From NCBI GenBank assembly GCA_913775975.1, contig CAJYLQ010000044.1:40965-104964 (forward strand): 64,000 nt of DNA, in the 5' to 3' direction. Shown piece after piece: positions 9,374 through 16,569 of the stretch. This stretch comes from an uncultured Sphingomonas sp. GTDB lineage: Bacteria; Pseudomonadota; Alphaproteobacteria; Sphingomonadales; Sphingomonadaceae. How positions within the stretch are numbered: the stretch's first letter is position 1; each line of letters opens with the position of its first letter. Below the pieces are notes generated by a model, which was not told where the DNA came from, ran no database searches, and worked only from the letters and a program-made list of their open reading frames with translations. The position numbers and the translations under genes were made by a program.

Positions 9374-10144
9374 ATGGCCAGCGCGCCGCAACTGCCGCTT
9401 TTCTACAACGGGCTGGAGCCGCTCTCCAGCAACACCCATGCCGACTGGCGCATCCGCCCGTCGGAGACGGCGCCGTTCCTGGTCGGCCAGCATGCGATCC
9501 CCGTGACGGTCGAGGAAATGCCGCTGGTGCAGCGGCACCTGCCGATCATCTTCTCCTCCGGCCCCGATGCGATCCCGCTGGCGCTGATGGGTCTGAACGA
9601 GGGTGTCAACGTCTTCGTCGACCAAGACGGCAAGCTGACCGAGAACATCTACGTTCCGGCCTATATCCGCCGCTATCCGTTCATGCTGGCCCGCCTGCGC
9701 CCCGACGCGGACGAGCTGTCGCTGTGCTTCGACCCTTCGTCGGACGCGATCGGCGCGCATGAGGAAGGCGACAAGCTGTTCGACGGCGATCAGCCAAGCG
9801 AGGCGACCAAGGCGATCCTGGCCTTCAACGAAAGCTTCGAGCAGGCCGGCCAGCGCACGCAGGGCTTCATGAACGAGCTGCGCGAGATGGACCTGCTGAT
9901 GGAGGGCGAGGTTTCGATCGAGCTGCAGGGCGCGCCCCAGCCGTTCATCTATCGCGGCTTCCAGATGGTGAACGAAGAAAAGCTGGCGGGCCTGCGCGGC
10001 GACCAGCTGCGCAAGATGAGCCAGTCGGGCATGTTGCCGCTGATCTACGCCCACCTGTTCTCGCTGTCGCTGATGCGCGACATCTTCGCGCGCCAGGCGC
10101 AGCAGAACGGCACGCCGCAGCCGGCGCCGCTTCCCACCCTCTGA
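9374..10144 (+). CDS. SapC family protein
   Basis: This 256-residue SapC-type protein belongs to a family often encoded near TonB-dependent receptors in Caulobacter and sphingomonads, where its biochemical role is unknown. The name derives from a Campylobacter S-layer locus. Family-typical phrases are YNGLEPLSSNTHADW, PIIFSSGP, ALMGLNEGVNVFVD, YIPAYIRRYPF-like YVPAYIRRYPF, and LCFDPSSDAI. There is no signal peptide. Here it stands without the usual receptor/cupin/halogenase neighbours: 62 bp behind the FAD oxidase and 165 bp before cytochrome b561. Confidence 0.88.
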   Translation: MASAPQLPLFYNGLEPLSSNTHADWRIRPSETAPFLVGQHAIPVTVEEMPLVQRHLPIIFSSGPDAIPLALMGLNEGVNVFVDQDGKLTENIYVPAYIRRYPFMLARLRPDADELSLCFDPSSDAIGAHEEGDKLFDGDQPSEATKAILAFNESFEQAGQRTQGFMNELREMDLLMEGEVSIELQGAPQPFIYRGFQMVNEEKLAGLRGDQLRKMSQSGMLPLIYAHLFSLSLMRDIFARQAQQNGTPQPAPLPTL

Positions 10145-10309
10145 TCCCGGACATCCGGCGTCCCGCCTGGCGGGCGGGGCGCCAGACCCGGGCGGGGCCG
10201 AAAGCGGATCGCCCCCCGCCCCCTACCAAAGTCGGGGATCAGCCCCTTCCCTGTCGCGCGCGCCGCGCCTACGCTGGCGCAAATCCCGTGACATGAGGCG
10301 ACCCCCGCG

Positions 10310-10864
10310 ATGCGCACCCCGTCCGACCCGGCGATCCGCTATTCCACCGTCGCGATCTGGTTCCACTGGACGATCGCGCTGCTCGTCATCGCCAATCTGG
10401 TAATCGGCATCTTCCACGATGCGATCGGCCTGATGCCCGCGCACAAGGCGATCGGCCTTACCGTGCTGGCGCTGACCGCCGCGCGCATCGCGTGGCGCCT
10501 CGTCCATCGCCCGCCGCCCCTGCCCGCGCATATCGGCGGTGCGGAGCGAATGGCGGCGCATGCCGTCCACTGGGCACTCTACATACTGATGGTCGCGCTG
10601 CCCGTCACCGGCTGGCTGATGGTATCGGGGTCAGCGACGCGCCGGCCGCTGACCTGGTTCGGGCTGTTTGACCTGCCCTATCTGCCGGTGGGCCCGGCCG
10701 CAGGCGGGTTCGGCCACGAATCACACGAGGTGCTGGGCTGGGTGATGCTGGCCCTCGTCGTCATCCATGTCGCGGCGGCGCTGCGTCACCGGCTGATCCT
10801 GCGCGACGGTGTGCTGGCGAGAATGGCCCCCGCTTTCGACAGAACGCCCCATGATCCGGGTTAA
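10310..10864 (+). CDS. Cytochrome b561 family membrane protein
   Basis: This 184-residue protein has four predicted transmembrane helices and the pattern of b-type haem ligands seen in bacterial cytochrome b561: His in IWFHWTIA (helix 1), PAHKAIGL, AHAVHWALY (helix 3) and VVIHVAAALRH (helix 4), plus GHESHEVLGW before the last helix. Members such as CybB transfer electrons from quinol to superoxide or other acceptors at the inner membrane. The substrate cannot be read here. The gene is single and is followed by the candidate sRNA and terminator at 10879-11020. Confidence 0.9.
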   Translation: MRTPSDPAIRYSTVAIWFHWTIALLVIANLVIGIFHDAIGLMPAHKAIGLTVLALTAARIAWRLVHRPPPLPAHIGGAERMAAHAVHWALYILMVALPVTGWLMVSGSATRRPLTWFGLFDLPYLPVGPAAGGFGHESHEVLGWVMLALVVIHVAAALRHRLILRDGVLARMAPAFDRTPHDPG

Positions 10865-10878
10865 ATTTTGGCAAGGGG

Positions 10879-10908
10879 TTGAACATTGGCGCGGCTGAGC
10901 CATTTATA
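10879..10908 (+). promoter_or_regulatory. Putative promoter of the candidate sRNA
   Basis: A -35-like TTGAAC (10879-10884) and a -10-like TTTATA (10903-10908) are separated by 18 bp. It lies 15 bp after the cytochrome b561 stop. Transcription would start near 10915, at the base of the first hairpin. Confidence 0.5.
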
Positions 10909-10912
10909 CCCC

Positions 10913-11020
10913 GTACGGCGTCGTGTCCCCCCTTTCGCGAGGCCGTACGACACGCTTTCAGCGTGTCTCCTCCCTGAACCTAGGCCACCCCGCGCGGATT
11001 ACCCGCGGGGTGGTTTTTTT
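10913..11020 (+). ncRNA. Candidate small regulatory RNA with anti-Shine-Dalgarno stretch
   Basis: About 105 nt between cytochrome b561 and the convergent amidohydrolase fold into three consecutive hairpins. First, GTACGGC (10913-10919) pairs with GCCGTAC (10942-10948) around a C-rich loop. Second, GACACGCT (10949-10956) pairs with AGCGTGTC (10960-10967). Third is the intrinsic terminator at 10985-11020. The single-stranded linker carries CTCCTCCC (10967-10974), complementary to a ribosome binding site. C/U-rich anti-SD stretches are known in alphaproteobacterial sRNAs such as the alpha-r14 group and Caulobacter CcnA. The layout is that of a trans-acting sRNA, but a processed 3' end of the cytochrome mRNA is also possible. 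Confidence 0.6.
10985..11020 (+). terminator. Strong intrinsic terminator
   Basis: A perfect 10-bp stem, CCACCCCGCG (10985-10994) with CGCGGGGTGG (11004-11013), has a 9-nt loop and is followed by seven T. It ends the candidate sRNA (or the cytochrome b561 message) ten bases before the stop of the convergent amidohydrolase. Confidence 0.92.
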
Positions 11021-11029
11021 ATGTGCACG

Positions 11030-11878
11030 CTATTCGGCGGCAAGCGGCGGGACGGCCGCCTCGCCCAGCGCGCACGCCGTCAGCGCTTCGATCACGGCGC
11101 GGACCACCGCCGCCGTCGCCGGCAGCCCCGCGCTCGGCCGGTCTCGCGCCCCGTCCAGATAGAGCGCCCGATCGAGTTCCAGTTGCAGGGCATGGACGCC
11201 GCGTGCCGGGCGGCTATGCGCACCGACGATATAGCCCCCGGCATATGGGATGTTGCACGCACCCTTCAGCCCCGCTCCCGCCACGGCGGCCAGCGCCGCG
11301 TTGCGATAGGCGGCTCCGGCGCTGCGGCCGAACTGGTCGCCGATCACCGCCTGCGCGCCCTCAGCCGGGAGTGACGGCATCGAGTGGAGGTCCAGCAGCA
11401 CCGCCACGCCGTACCGCGCGCGCGCGGCGGCCAGCAGGGCATCCAGTACCCGATGATAGGGCCGGTGATCGGCGACGATCCGCGCCTCGATCTCGGCGGC
11501 GGTAAAGCGGCGGCTCCAGATCGGCAGCGCGCCCGACGCGCGGTGCGGCACCAGCCCCAGCCCGCCGCGCACCTTCGTCGAGGCATGGACGACCCCGGCG
11601 ACGGCGCCTTCATCGACCCGGGCATCCCGCTCCCGCTCGCCGCGATTGAGGTCTATCCACGCGCGTGGCCGGTGTTGGACCAGTAGCGTCTCGCACCGCC
11701 GCGCCGCCAACGCGACCGCATCGACATGCCTGTCCTCCAGCGCGACGAGAGCCCCCTCGGGCACTGCCAGCGCCGCCAGCAGCGCGGGCGGATAGTCGCG
11801 ACCGGCATGGGGCACCGACAGGATGACCGGGGATTGCGGCTCGGGATCGCCGATCAGGGAGAAAGATGGGTGTTCCAC
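11030..11878 (-). CDS. N-formylglutamate amidohydrolase family protein
   Basis: The protein belongs to the HutG2-like FGase family, zinc-type hydrolases that release formate from N-formyl-L-glutamate in histidine degradation. Signatures are LSVPHAGRDYP, EDRHVD, WIDLNRGE and LLDLHSMPSLP. No other hut gene is nearby, so a housekeeping deformylation role is possible. The start is uncertain. The GTG at 11878 gives MEHPSFSLIGDPEPQSP, where family similarity seems to begin. An ATG at 11947 and a GTG at 11968 lie in frame upstream, but codon use between them and 11878 is unlike coding DNA here and that stretch must hold the cpdR promoter. The gene is divergent from cpdR. Confidence 0.85.
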   Translation of the reverse strand: MEHPSFSLIGDPEPQSPVILSVPHAGRDYPPALLAALAVPEGALVALEDRHVDAVALAARRCETLLVQHRPRAWIDLNRGERERDARVDEGAVAGVVHASTKVRGGLGLVPHRASGALPIWSRRFTAAEIEARIVADHRPYHRVLDALLAAARARYGVAVLLDLHSMPSLPAEGAQAVIGDQFGRSAGAAYRNAALAAVAGAGLKGACNIPYAGGYIVGAHSRPARGVHALQLELDRALYLDGARDRPSAGLPATAAVVRAVIEALTACALGEAAVPPLAAE

Positions 11879-11973
11879 GCGTTTCAGCGTAGGACGGGCC
11901 GAGCCCGGATTCGACTGGAATTGTCGCGTCAACGCGCGATAATCCATCCCATGTTCTTCGAGAGGCACCTGTC

Positions 11974-12351
11974 ATGATCCGAATCCTGCTGGCCGAGGAC
12001 GACCAGGTGATGCGCGAATTCCTGTCGCGCGCGCTGGCCAAGGCGGGTTACGCCGTCACCGCCGTCGACCGTGGCACCGCCGCGCTCCCCTATCTGGAAC
12101 AGGGGACGTACCACCTGCTGCTGACCGACATCGTGATGCCGGAAATGGACGGGATCGAGCTGGCGCAACGCGCGGCCGAACTGGCGCCGCAGACGCGGAT
12201 CATGTTCATCACGGGCTTCGCCGCCGTCACGCTCAAGGCCGGAGAGGCGATGCCGAACGCGCGCATCCTGTCCAAGCCGTTCCACCTGCGCGAGCTGGTG
12301 GCGGAGGTGGATCAACTTTTTGCGGCCGATCGCGTCACCGGATCGAATTGA
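11974..12351 (+). CDS. cpdR: Single-domain response regulator CpdR
   Basis: This is a 125-residue stand-alone receiver domain. The acidic pocket is EDD at residues 8-10, the phosphoacceptor is Asp52 (LLLTDIVMPEMDG), and the switch Thr and Lys lie in MFITGFAAVTLK and SKPFHL. The MFITGFAA...KPFHLRELV stretch is closely like Caulobacter CpdR. There the unphosphorylated protein primes ClpXP for degradation of cell-cycle substrates; phosphorylation comes through the CckA-ChpT relay. By homology the same role is expected here. The gene is divergent from the N-formylglutamate amidohydrolase gene and is followed directly by tRNA-Val. Confidence 0.9.
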   Translation: MIRILLAEDDQVMREFLSRALAKAGYAVTAVDRGTAALPYLEQGTYHLLLTDIVMPEMDGIELAQRAAELAPQTRIMFITGFAAVTLKAGEAMPNARILSKPFHLRELVAEVDQLFAADRVTGSN

Positions 12352-12355
12352 GCGC

Positions 12356-12384
12356 TTGCGCACCGCAAAAAGCGCGGCTAATGC
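12356..12384 (+). promoter_or_regulatory. Putative tRNA-Val promoter
   Basis: TTGCGC (12356-12361) and TAATGC (12379-12384) are separated by 17 bp, about 12 bp before the mature tRNA 5' end. The position and spacing fit a vegetative promoter. Confidence 0.5.
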
Positions 12385-12396
12385 CCGCCTCCTCAC

Positions 12397-12471
12397 GGGC
12401 GTGTAGCTCAGTGGTAGAGCACTGTGTTGACATCGCAGGGGTCGCAAGTTCAATCCTTGCCACGCCCACCA
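12397..12471 (+). tRNA. tRNA-Val (GAC)
   Basis: This 75-nt cloverleaf has an acceptor stem GGGCGTG/CACGCCC, a D arm AGCTC...GAGC and an anticodon loop TTGACAT carrying GAC on a five-pair stem CTGTG/CGCAG (with a T-G pair). The T arm is GCAAG-TTCAATC-CTTGC. The CCA end is encoded. It lies 45 bp downstream of cpdR and is followed by its own terminator. Confidence 0.95.
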
Positions 12472-12474
12472 TAA

Positions 12475-12506
12475 CCCCGCCAGCCCCAACGGGCGGCGGG
12501 GTTTTT
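12475..12506 (+). terminator. Intrinsic terminator of tRNA-Val
   Basis: The stem CCCCGCC (12475-12481) pairs with GGCGGGG (12495-12501) and is followed by TTTTT, starting four bases after the tRNA CCA end. Confidence 0.88.
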
Positions 12507-12555
12507 CCTTTCTGACGGGTCACACAAGCCCGGCCGACGTGATACGAGGCGGGTC

Positions 12556-14064
12556 ATGATGCGCCTGGCCTCGCTCCTTCCGTCCGTGTCGTCCCGCCAT
12601 GCCGCCCTCGTCGCGTTTGCGCTGCTGGCCGGCGGATGCGAGCGACGGCCCGATCGCGGGCCCGTGGTGGTGAGCGCGATCGCGGCGCCGGAGGATGCGC
12701 CCGCAGCCGACGAGGCGCCGCTCGCCACACTGCCGTGGCGCACCGTGCCGACGAGCTTTCCCGCGCGGCTGCTGCTCGATGCGACGGCCCAGGGGCTCGT
12801 CCGGTTCGATGCGGCGGGACAGATCGAACCGGGGCTGGCGGAGCGCTGGACGGTGCTGGACGGTGGCGGAAGCTATATCTTCCGTCTGCGAGAGGCCTAT
12901 TGGGCCGATGGTGCGCGCGTCACCGCCGAGCAGGTGGTGCGCCTGCTACGTCGCCGCATGGCGAGCGTCACCGACAGCCCGCTCCGCCCCTTCCTGACCG
13001 CGATCGACGAGATCGTCGTGATGACCCCGCAGGTCATCGAGATCCGGCTGGCGCGGCCCCGGCCCGATCTGCTGAAGCTGTTTGCCCAGCCCGAACTGAC
13101 GCTGATCCGCCCTGCCCCCGCGCGTGGCAGCGGGCCGTTCCGCATCTTGGCGGGCAATCTGGCCACGCCGCTGCTCCGTCCCGCCTTCGACCCCGGGCAG
13201 GCCGACCCCGACGACCAGCGCGCGGTGGAGCCGGAAGAGGACGTCCGGCTGATCGGTGAATCGGCGGCGCGTGCGGTGCTGCGCTTCTCGCGCGGCCGGT
13301 CGGACCTCGTGACCGGCGGGCGGTTCACCGACTGGCCGCTGGTCGCGCTGGTCGATCTGCCGCGCACGGCGGCGCGGCTCGATCCGGCGGCCGGCCTGTT
13401 CGGGCTGGCGATCGCCCGGCCGGAGGGATTTCTGGCGGACCCGGCCAATCGCCGCGCGCTGTCGGAGGCGATTGACCGCTCCGCGGTGACGGGCACGGTA
13501 CTGCCCGGTTGGGAGCCGGCCGACCGCATCCTGCCGGAAGCGCTAGATTCAGGTGCGCCGCCGCAGGTGCCGGACTGGTCGCTGCTGACCCTGGCGGAAC
13601 GACGCGCCGCCGCCCGCCAGCGGGTGCAGGCATGGCGGCAACCGATCCGCCTGTCGGTCGCATTGGCGGCAGGCCCGGGTGCGACGCTGCTCCATGCCGC
13701 GCTGGCCGCCTCGCTGGCGCAGATAGGTATCGGTCTGGACCGGGTGGCGGCGGACGCGCCGGCCGACCTGCGGCTGATCGACGCGGTCGCGCCCTATGAC
13801 AGCGCGCGCTGGTATCTCGCCACCGCCTGCGTCGCCTGTGGTGAGGGCGCGCGGCAGGCGCTGGAGGCGGCGCGGCTGGCCCCGACGCTGGCCGAACGGG
13901 CGCAGCGCATCGCGGAGGCGGACGCGGCGATGAGCGCCGATGGCGGCTTCATCCCGATCGCCCGGCCGCTGCGCTGGTCGCTGGTCGCCCGGCGGCTGAG
14001 CGCGTGGCAGCCCAATGCGCGGGCGTGGCACCCGTTGAACCGGCTGCGGCCCGACGCCATCTGA
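12556..14064 (+). CDS. Peptide/solute-binding lipoprotein (SBP family 5)
   Basis: This is a 502-residue periplasmic binding protein of the oligopeptide-binding (SBP_bac_5) type. The signal ends in a lipobox, LLAGGC, near residue 28, so it is probably lipid-anchored. Family features are GLVRFDAAGQIEPGLAERWTV, YIFRLREAYWADGARVTAEQVV and LFGLAIARPEGFLADPANRRALSEAIDR. No permease or ATPase gene follows, so it is an orphan binding protein; it may act as a sensor or borrow a transporter. The ATG pair at 12556/12559 leaves the exact start open. Its stop overlaps the start of the DUF4112 gene by one base (TGATG). Confidence 0.83.
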   Translation: MMRLASLLPSVSSRHAALVAFALLAGGCERRPDRGPVVVSAIAAPEDAPAADEAPLATLPWRTVPTSFPARLLLDATAQGLVRFDAAGQIEPGLAERWTVLDGGGSYIFRLREAYWADGARVTAEQVVRLLRRRMASVTDSPLRPFLTAIDEIVVMTPQVIEIRLARPRPDLLKLFAQPELTLIRPAPARGSGPFRILAGNLATPLLRPAFDPGQADPDDQRAVEPEEDVRLIGESAARAVLRFSRGRSDLVTGGRFTDWPLVALVDLPRTAARLDPAAGLFGLAIARPEGFLADPANRRALSEAIDRSAVTGTVLPGWEPADRILPEALDSGAPPQVPDWSLLTLAERRAAARQRVQAWRQPIRLSVALAAGPGATLLHAALAASLAQIGIGLDRVAADAPADLRLIDAVAPYDSARWYLATACVACGEGARQALEAARLAPTLAERAQRIAEADAAMSADGGFIPIARPLRWSLVARRLSAWQPNARAWHPLNRLRPDAI

Positions 14065-14486
14065 TGCGCATGGACCAGACCGTTCCGCCCCCCATCCCAC
14101 CCCTTGGCCTGTCGATGTCGCGCGATCCGCAGGCGATCCGTCGCCGTGTGGAGACGCTGGAACGACTGCTGGAGCGCAGCTTCACGGTGCCGGGCATCAA
14201 CCGCCCGGTCGGGCTCGACTTCGTGCTGGGGCTGGTGCCCGTGGTCGGCGACCTCGCGGCGGCGGCGCTGGGCAGCTGGATCGTGTGGGAGGCGCGCAAC
14301 CTCGGCATGTCGAAGTTTCAGCTGGCGCGGATGATGGGCAATGTCGGCTTCGACGCGGCGATCGGGCTGGTCCCGTTCGTCGGCGACGCGGCGGACTTCT
14401 TCTTCCGGTCGAACACGCGCAACCTGCGGATCATCCGCCGGCATCTCGACAAGCATCACCCCGGCACGGCGACGATCGTCGGCTGA
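14064..14486 (+). CDS. DUF4112 domain protein
   Basis: This is a 140-residue DUF4112 protein whose family function is unknown. It has the typical paired motif GLVPVVGDLAAAALG (about residues 55-69) and GLVPFVGDAADFFFRSN (about 98-114), which form short hydrophobic hairpins. The end RNLRIIRRHLDKHH is basic. It is probably membrane-associated. It is translationally coupled to the preceding binding protein (overlap TGATG at 14062-14066), so the two may work together. The convergent RNase T2 gene ends 5 bp away. Confidence 0.85.
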   Translation: MRMDQTVPPPIPPLGLSMSRDPQAIRRRVETLERLLERSFTVPGINRPVGLDFVLGLVPVVGDLAAAALGSWIVWEARNLGMSKFQLARMMGNVGFDAAIGLVPFVGDAADFFFRSNTRNLRIIRRHLDKHHPGTATIVG

Positions 14487-14490
14487 GCCC

Positions 14491-15204
14491 TTAGCGCGCC
14501 CCGCGCCAGATCTTCACCGGGGCGCTGGCGGACAGTCCGCCCTGATGCGCGGGACAGGGCTGATAGCGGAAGCGGGTGTCGAGGCAGAGCCAGACCTCGT
14601 CCAGCCAGCCTTGCCGGTCCGCCGTGATCCGCATCATCTGCGGCGTCAGGCCAGGGTTGGCGCCCGCGATCGCGGCGGCCAGCGCGCCGGCGGTCAGCGG
14701 ACGCCGCGACAGCGCCTCCATGTCCGGGTAGCGCAGCTTGCCGTACAGGGCGTTCGAGCGGGCGAAATACTGCGCCGGGCTGTATCCGGTCATGCAGGTG
14801 CCATGCTTGGCCCATTCGTGCTGCATGAGCTGCGCGGACGGGGTGGCGCACATGTGCGGGCGGACGACGCGTGCGGGCAGGATGCCGGTGGAGCGGCAAT
14901 ATTGCGGCCATTCCTTGTCCCGCCCATCCGGCCACAGGCCGTGGAGCGTGAAGCCGAAGCGATTGCCCTGGTCGCACTGGAAGCCGGAGGGCGGACGCGA
15001 ATCCGCGCCCGCGCGGCAGAATTGCGGGGACCAGCTGATCGCCAGCGTATAGCTGCCGATCGGCACGACGCGGCGTGGCTGGCGCGCGCTGGGCAAGTCG
15101 GCATGGACCGGCTCGATCCGGTCGGGCACCGCACAGCTATAGGCCTGCGCACCGGCCGCGCCGGGCAGGGTCAGCGCCAGGACGGCAAGGGCGATGCGGC
15201 GCAT
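14491..15204 (-). CDS. Secreted ribonuclease T2
   Basis: This 237-residue protein has a Sec signal peptide (MRRIALAVLALTLPGAAGAQA). Both catalytic segments of the RNase T2 family are intact: CAS1 FTLHGLWP and CAS2 HEWAKHGTC, giving the two catalytic His and the Glu/Lys. Several Cys typical of the disulphide-stabilised fold are present. It should degrade RNA in the periplasm or outside the cell through 2',3'-cyclic phosphates. The ATG at 15204 overlaps the stop of the upstream four-helix membrane protein by one base, so the two are coupled and lie downstream of nadA-nadC. Confidence 0.92.
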   Translation of the reverse strand: MRRIALAVLALTLPGAAGAQAYSCAVPDRIEPVHADLPSARQPRRVVPIGSYTLAISWSPQFCRAGADSRPPSGFQCDQGNRFGFTLHGLWPDGRDKEWPQYCRSTGILPARVVRPHMCATPSAQLMQHEWAKHGTCMTGYSPAQYFARSNALYGKLRYPDMEALSRRPLTAGALAAAIAGANPGLTPQMMRITADRQGWLDEVWLCLDTRFRYQPCPAHQGGLSASAPVKIWRGAR

Positions 15205-15605
15205 CAGGCGTCCTCCTCCCAATCGTCATGTTCGACGGCGAACCATTCGGCGGCGTTGGGGCGAAACAGCAGCACCGCGCCGACCACCGTCAGCACCACC
15301 TGCACCAGATTGACCACCCCGACGACGCCCGGCGCGATCTGGCCGTTGGCAACCTGATAGACGAGCGAGGCGGCACCCAGCGCGGTGAGGATCACCAGCA
15401 GGATCCGCGCGATAGCGCTGCCGCGCCGCGTCGTCAGCAGGATCAAGAGCAGGAACGCACCGACGATGAAGGCGGTGACGCCGATCGCCAGCCCCGCGCC
15501 ATAGACCTCCATCAGCGGCTGCCACGTCAGCGCGGTGCCGACCAACAGTAGCAGCGTCGCGAGCAGATAGACCCGCTCCGCCTGAATGACCGACCGTGGA
15601 CGCAA
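15204..15605 (-). CDS. Four-helix membrane protein of unknown function
   Basis: The 133-residue protein has four predicted transmembrane segments (VYLLATLLLLVGTALTW, LAIGVTAFIVGAFLLLILL, ARILLVILTALGAASLVY, VVNLVQVVLTVVGAVLLF) and an acidic tail (EHDDWEEDA). I do not recognise a named family. It lies 58 bp behind nadC on the same strand, and its stop overlaps the RNase T2 start. It might assist export or be a co-transcribed passenger; nothing in the sequence decides. Confidence 0.7.
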   Translation of the reverse strand: MRPRSVIQAERVYLLATLLLLVGTALTWQPLMEVYGAGLAIGVTAFIVGAFLLLILLTTRRGSAIARILLVILTALGAASLVYQVANGQIAPGVVGVVNLVQVVLTVVGAVLLFRPNAAEWFAVEHDDWEEDA

Positions 15606-15663
15606 CGCCTGTTCCCCTTCGAAGATCGGACCCGTCCTACCGCGTCGCGCCGCCCGGACGCAA

Positions 15664-16506
15664 TCAGGCGGGCTCGAAATCCAGACCGATATCGACGGCG
15701 GGCGCGGACTGGGTCAGTCGGCCGACGCTGACATAGGTGACGCCCGTCGCCGCGATCGCGCCGATCGTGTCGAGCCGGACCCCGCCGGACGCCTCGGTCG
15801 GCACGCGGCCGGCGACGATCGCCACCGCCTCCGCCAGCAGGTCGGGGCCCATATTGTCGAGCAGCAGATGCGTCGCGCCGGCGCCGATCGCGGCTTCGAT
15901 CTGGTCGATCCGGTCGACCTCCACGATGATCCGCGCGATGCCCGCCGCCACCGCGCGCTCGACGGCGGGGGCGATGCCGCCGGCGACGGCGACGTGATTG
16001 TCCTTGATCATCGCCGCATCCCACAGGCCCATGCGGTGGTTGCAGGCGCCGCCCATCCGGGTCGCGTATTTCTCAAGGACGCGCAGGCCCGGGATCGTCT
16101 TGCGCGTGTCGAGCAGCCGCGCCCCCGTATCCGCCATCGCGTCGACATAGGCGGCGGTCATCGTCGCGATGCCCGCGAGATGCTGGACGGTGTTGAGCGC
16201 GGAGCGTTCGGCGGTCAGCATCGCGCGCGCATTGCCCGACAGGCGCAGCAGCACCGTACCCGCAGGCACCCGGTCGCCGTCATAGACGTCGCGCGTCATC
16301 TCGACCGCCGGGTCGAGCGCGCGGAAGAACGCCTCTGCCAGCCGCATCCCGGCGACCGCGATCGGCTCCCGCGCCATCATCACGCCGGTAAAGCGCGCAT
16401 CGGCGGGGATGACGGCGGCGGAGGTCACGTCCCCCACCGGCCCAAGATCCTCGGCCAGCGTGGCGGTGACGAAGCCGTCGACATCGAAATCGGGGGGAAG
16501 CTGCAC
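15664..16506 (-). CDS. nadC: Nicotinate-nucleotide pyrophosphorylase (carboxylating)
   Basis: This 280-residue quinolinate phosphoribosyltransferase converts quinolinate and PRPP to nicotinate mononucleotide, CO2 and PPi in de novo NAD synthesis. Motifs are LAEDLGPVGDVTS near residue 15, ERSALNTVQHLAGIAT (about 120-135), DTRKTIPGLRVLEKYA (about 147-163), GGACNHRMGL, and EASGGVRLDTIGAIAATGV near the C terminus. These hold the conserved Arg/Lys/His that bind quinolinate and phosphate. The gene is 63 bp downstream of nadA on the same strand; nadB is not in the window. Confidence 0.96.
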   Translation of the reverse strand: MQLPPDFDVDGFVTATLAEDLGPVGDVTSAAVIPADARFTGVMMAREPIAVAGMRLAEAFFRALDPAVEMTRDVYDGDRVPAGTVLLRLSGNARAMLTAERSALNTVQHLAGIATMTAAYVDAMADTGARLLDTRKTIPGLRVLEKYATRMGGACNHRMGLWDAAMIKDNHVAVAGGIAPAVERAVAAGIARIIVEVDRIDQIEAAIGAGATHLLLDNMGPDLLAEAVAIVAGRVPTEASGGVRLDTIGAIAATGVTYVSVGRLTQSAPAVDIGLDFEPA

Positions 16507-16569
16507 GGCGGGAAGGCTCCGCGAATGTTGAGACTGTTGAGGGTTGCGGAGGCTAGCGACCGAGGGCCG

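Noticed and set aside
10142..10240. TGATCCC...GGGGATCA long-range inverted repeat after sapC
   Set aside because: The arms are short and about 85 bp apart, with no T run or promoter-like element, so chance is a sufficient explanation.
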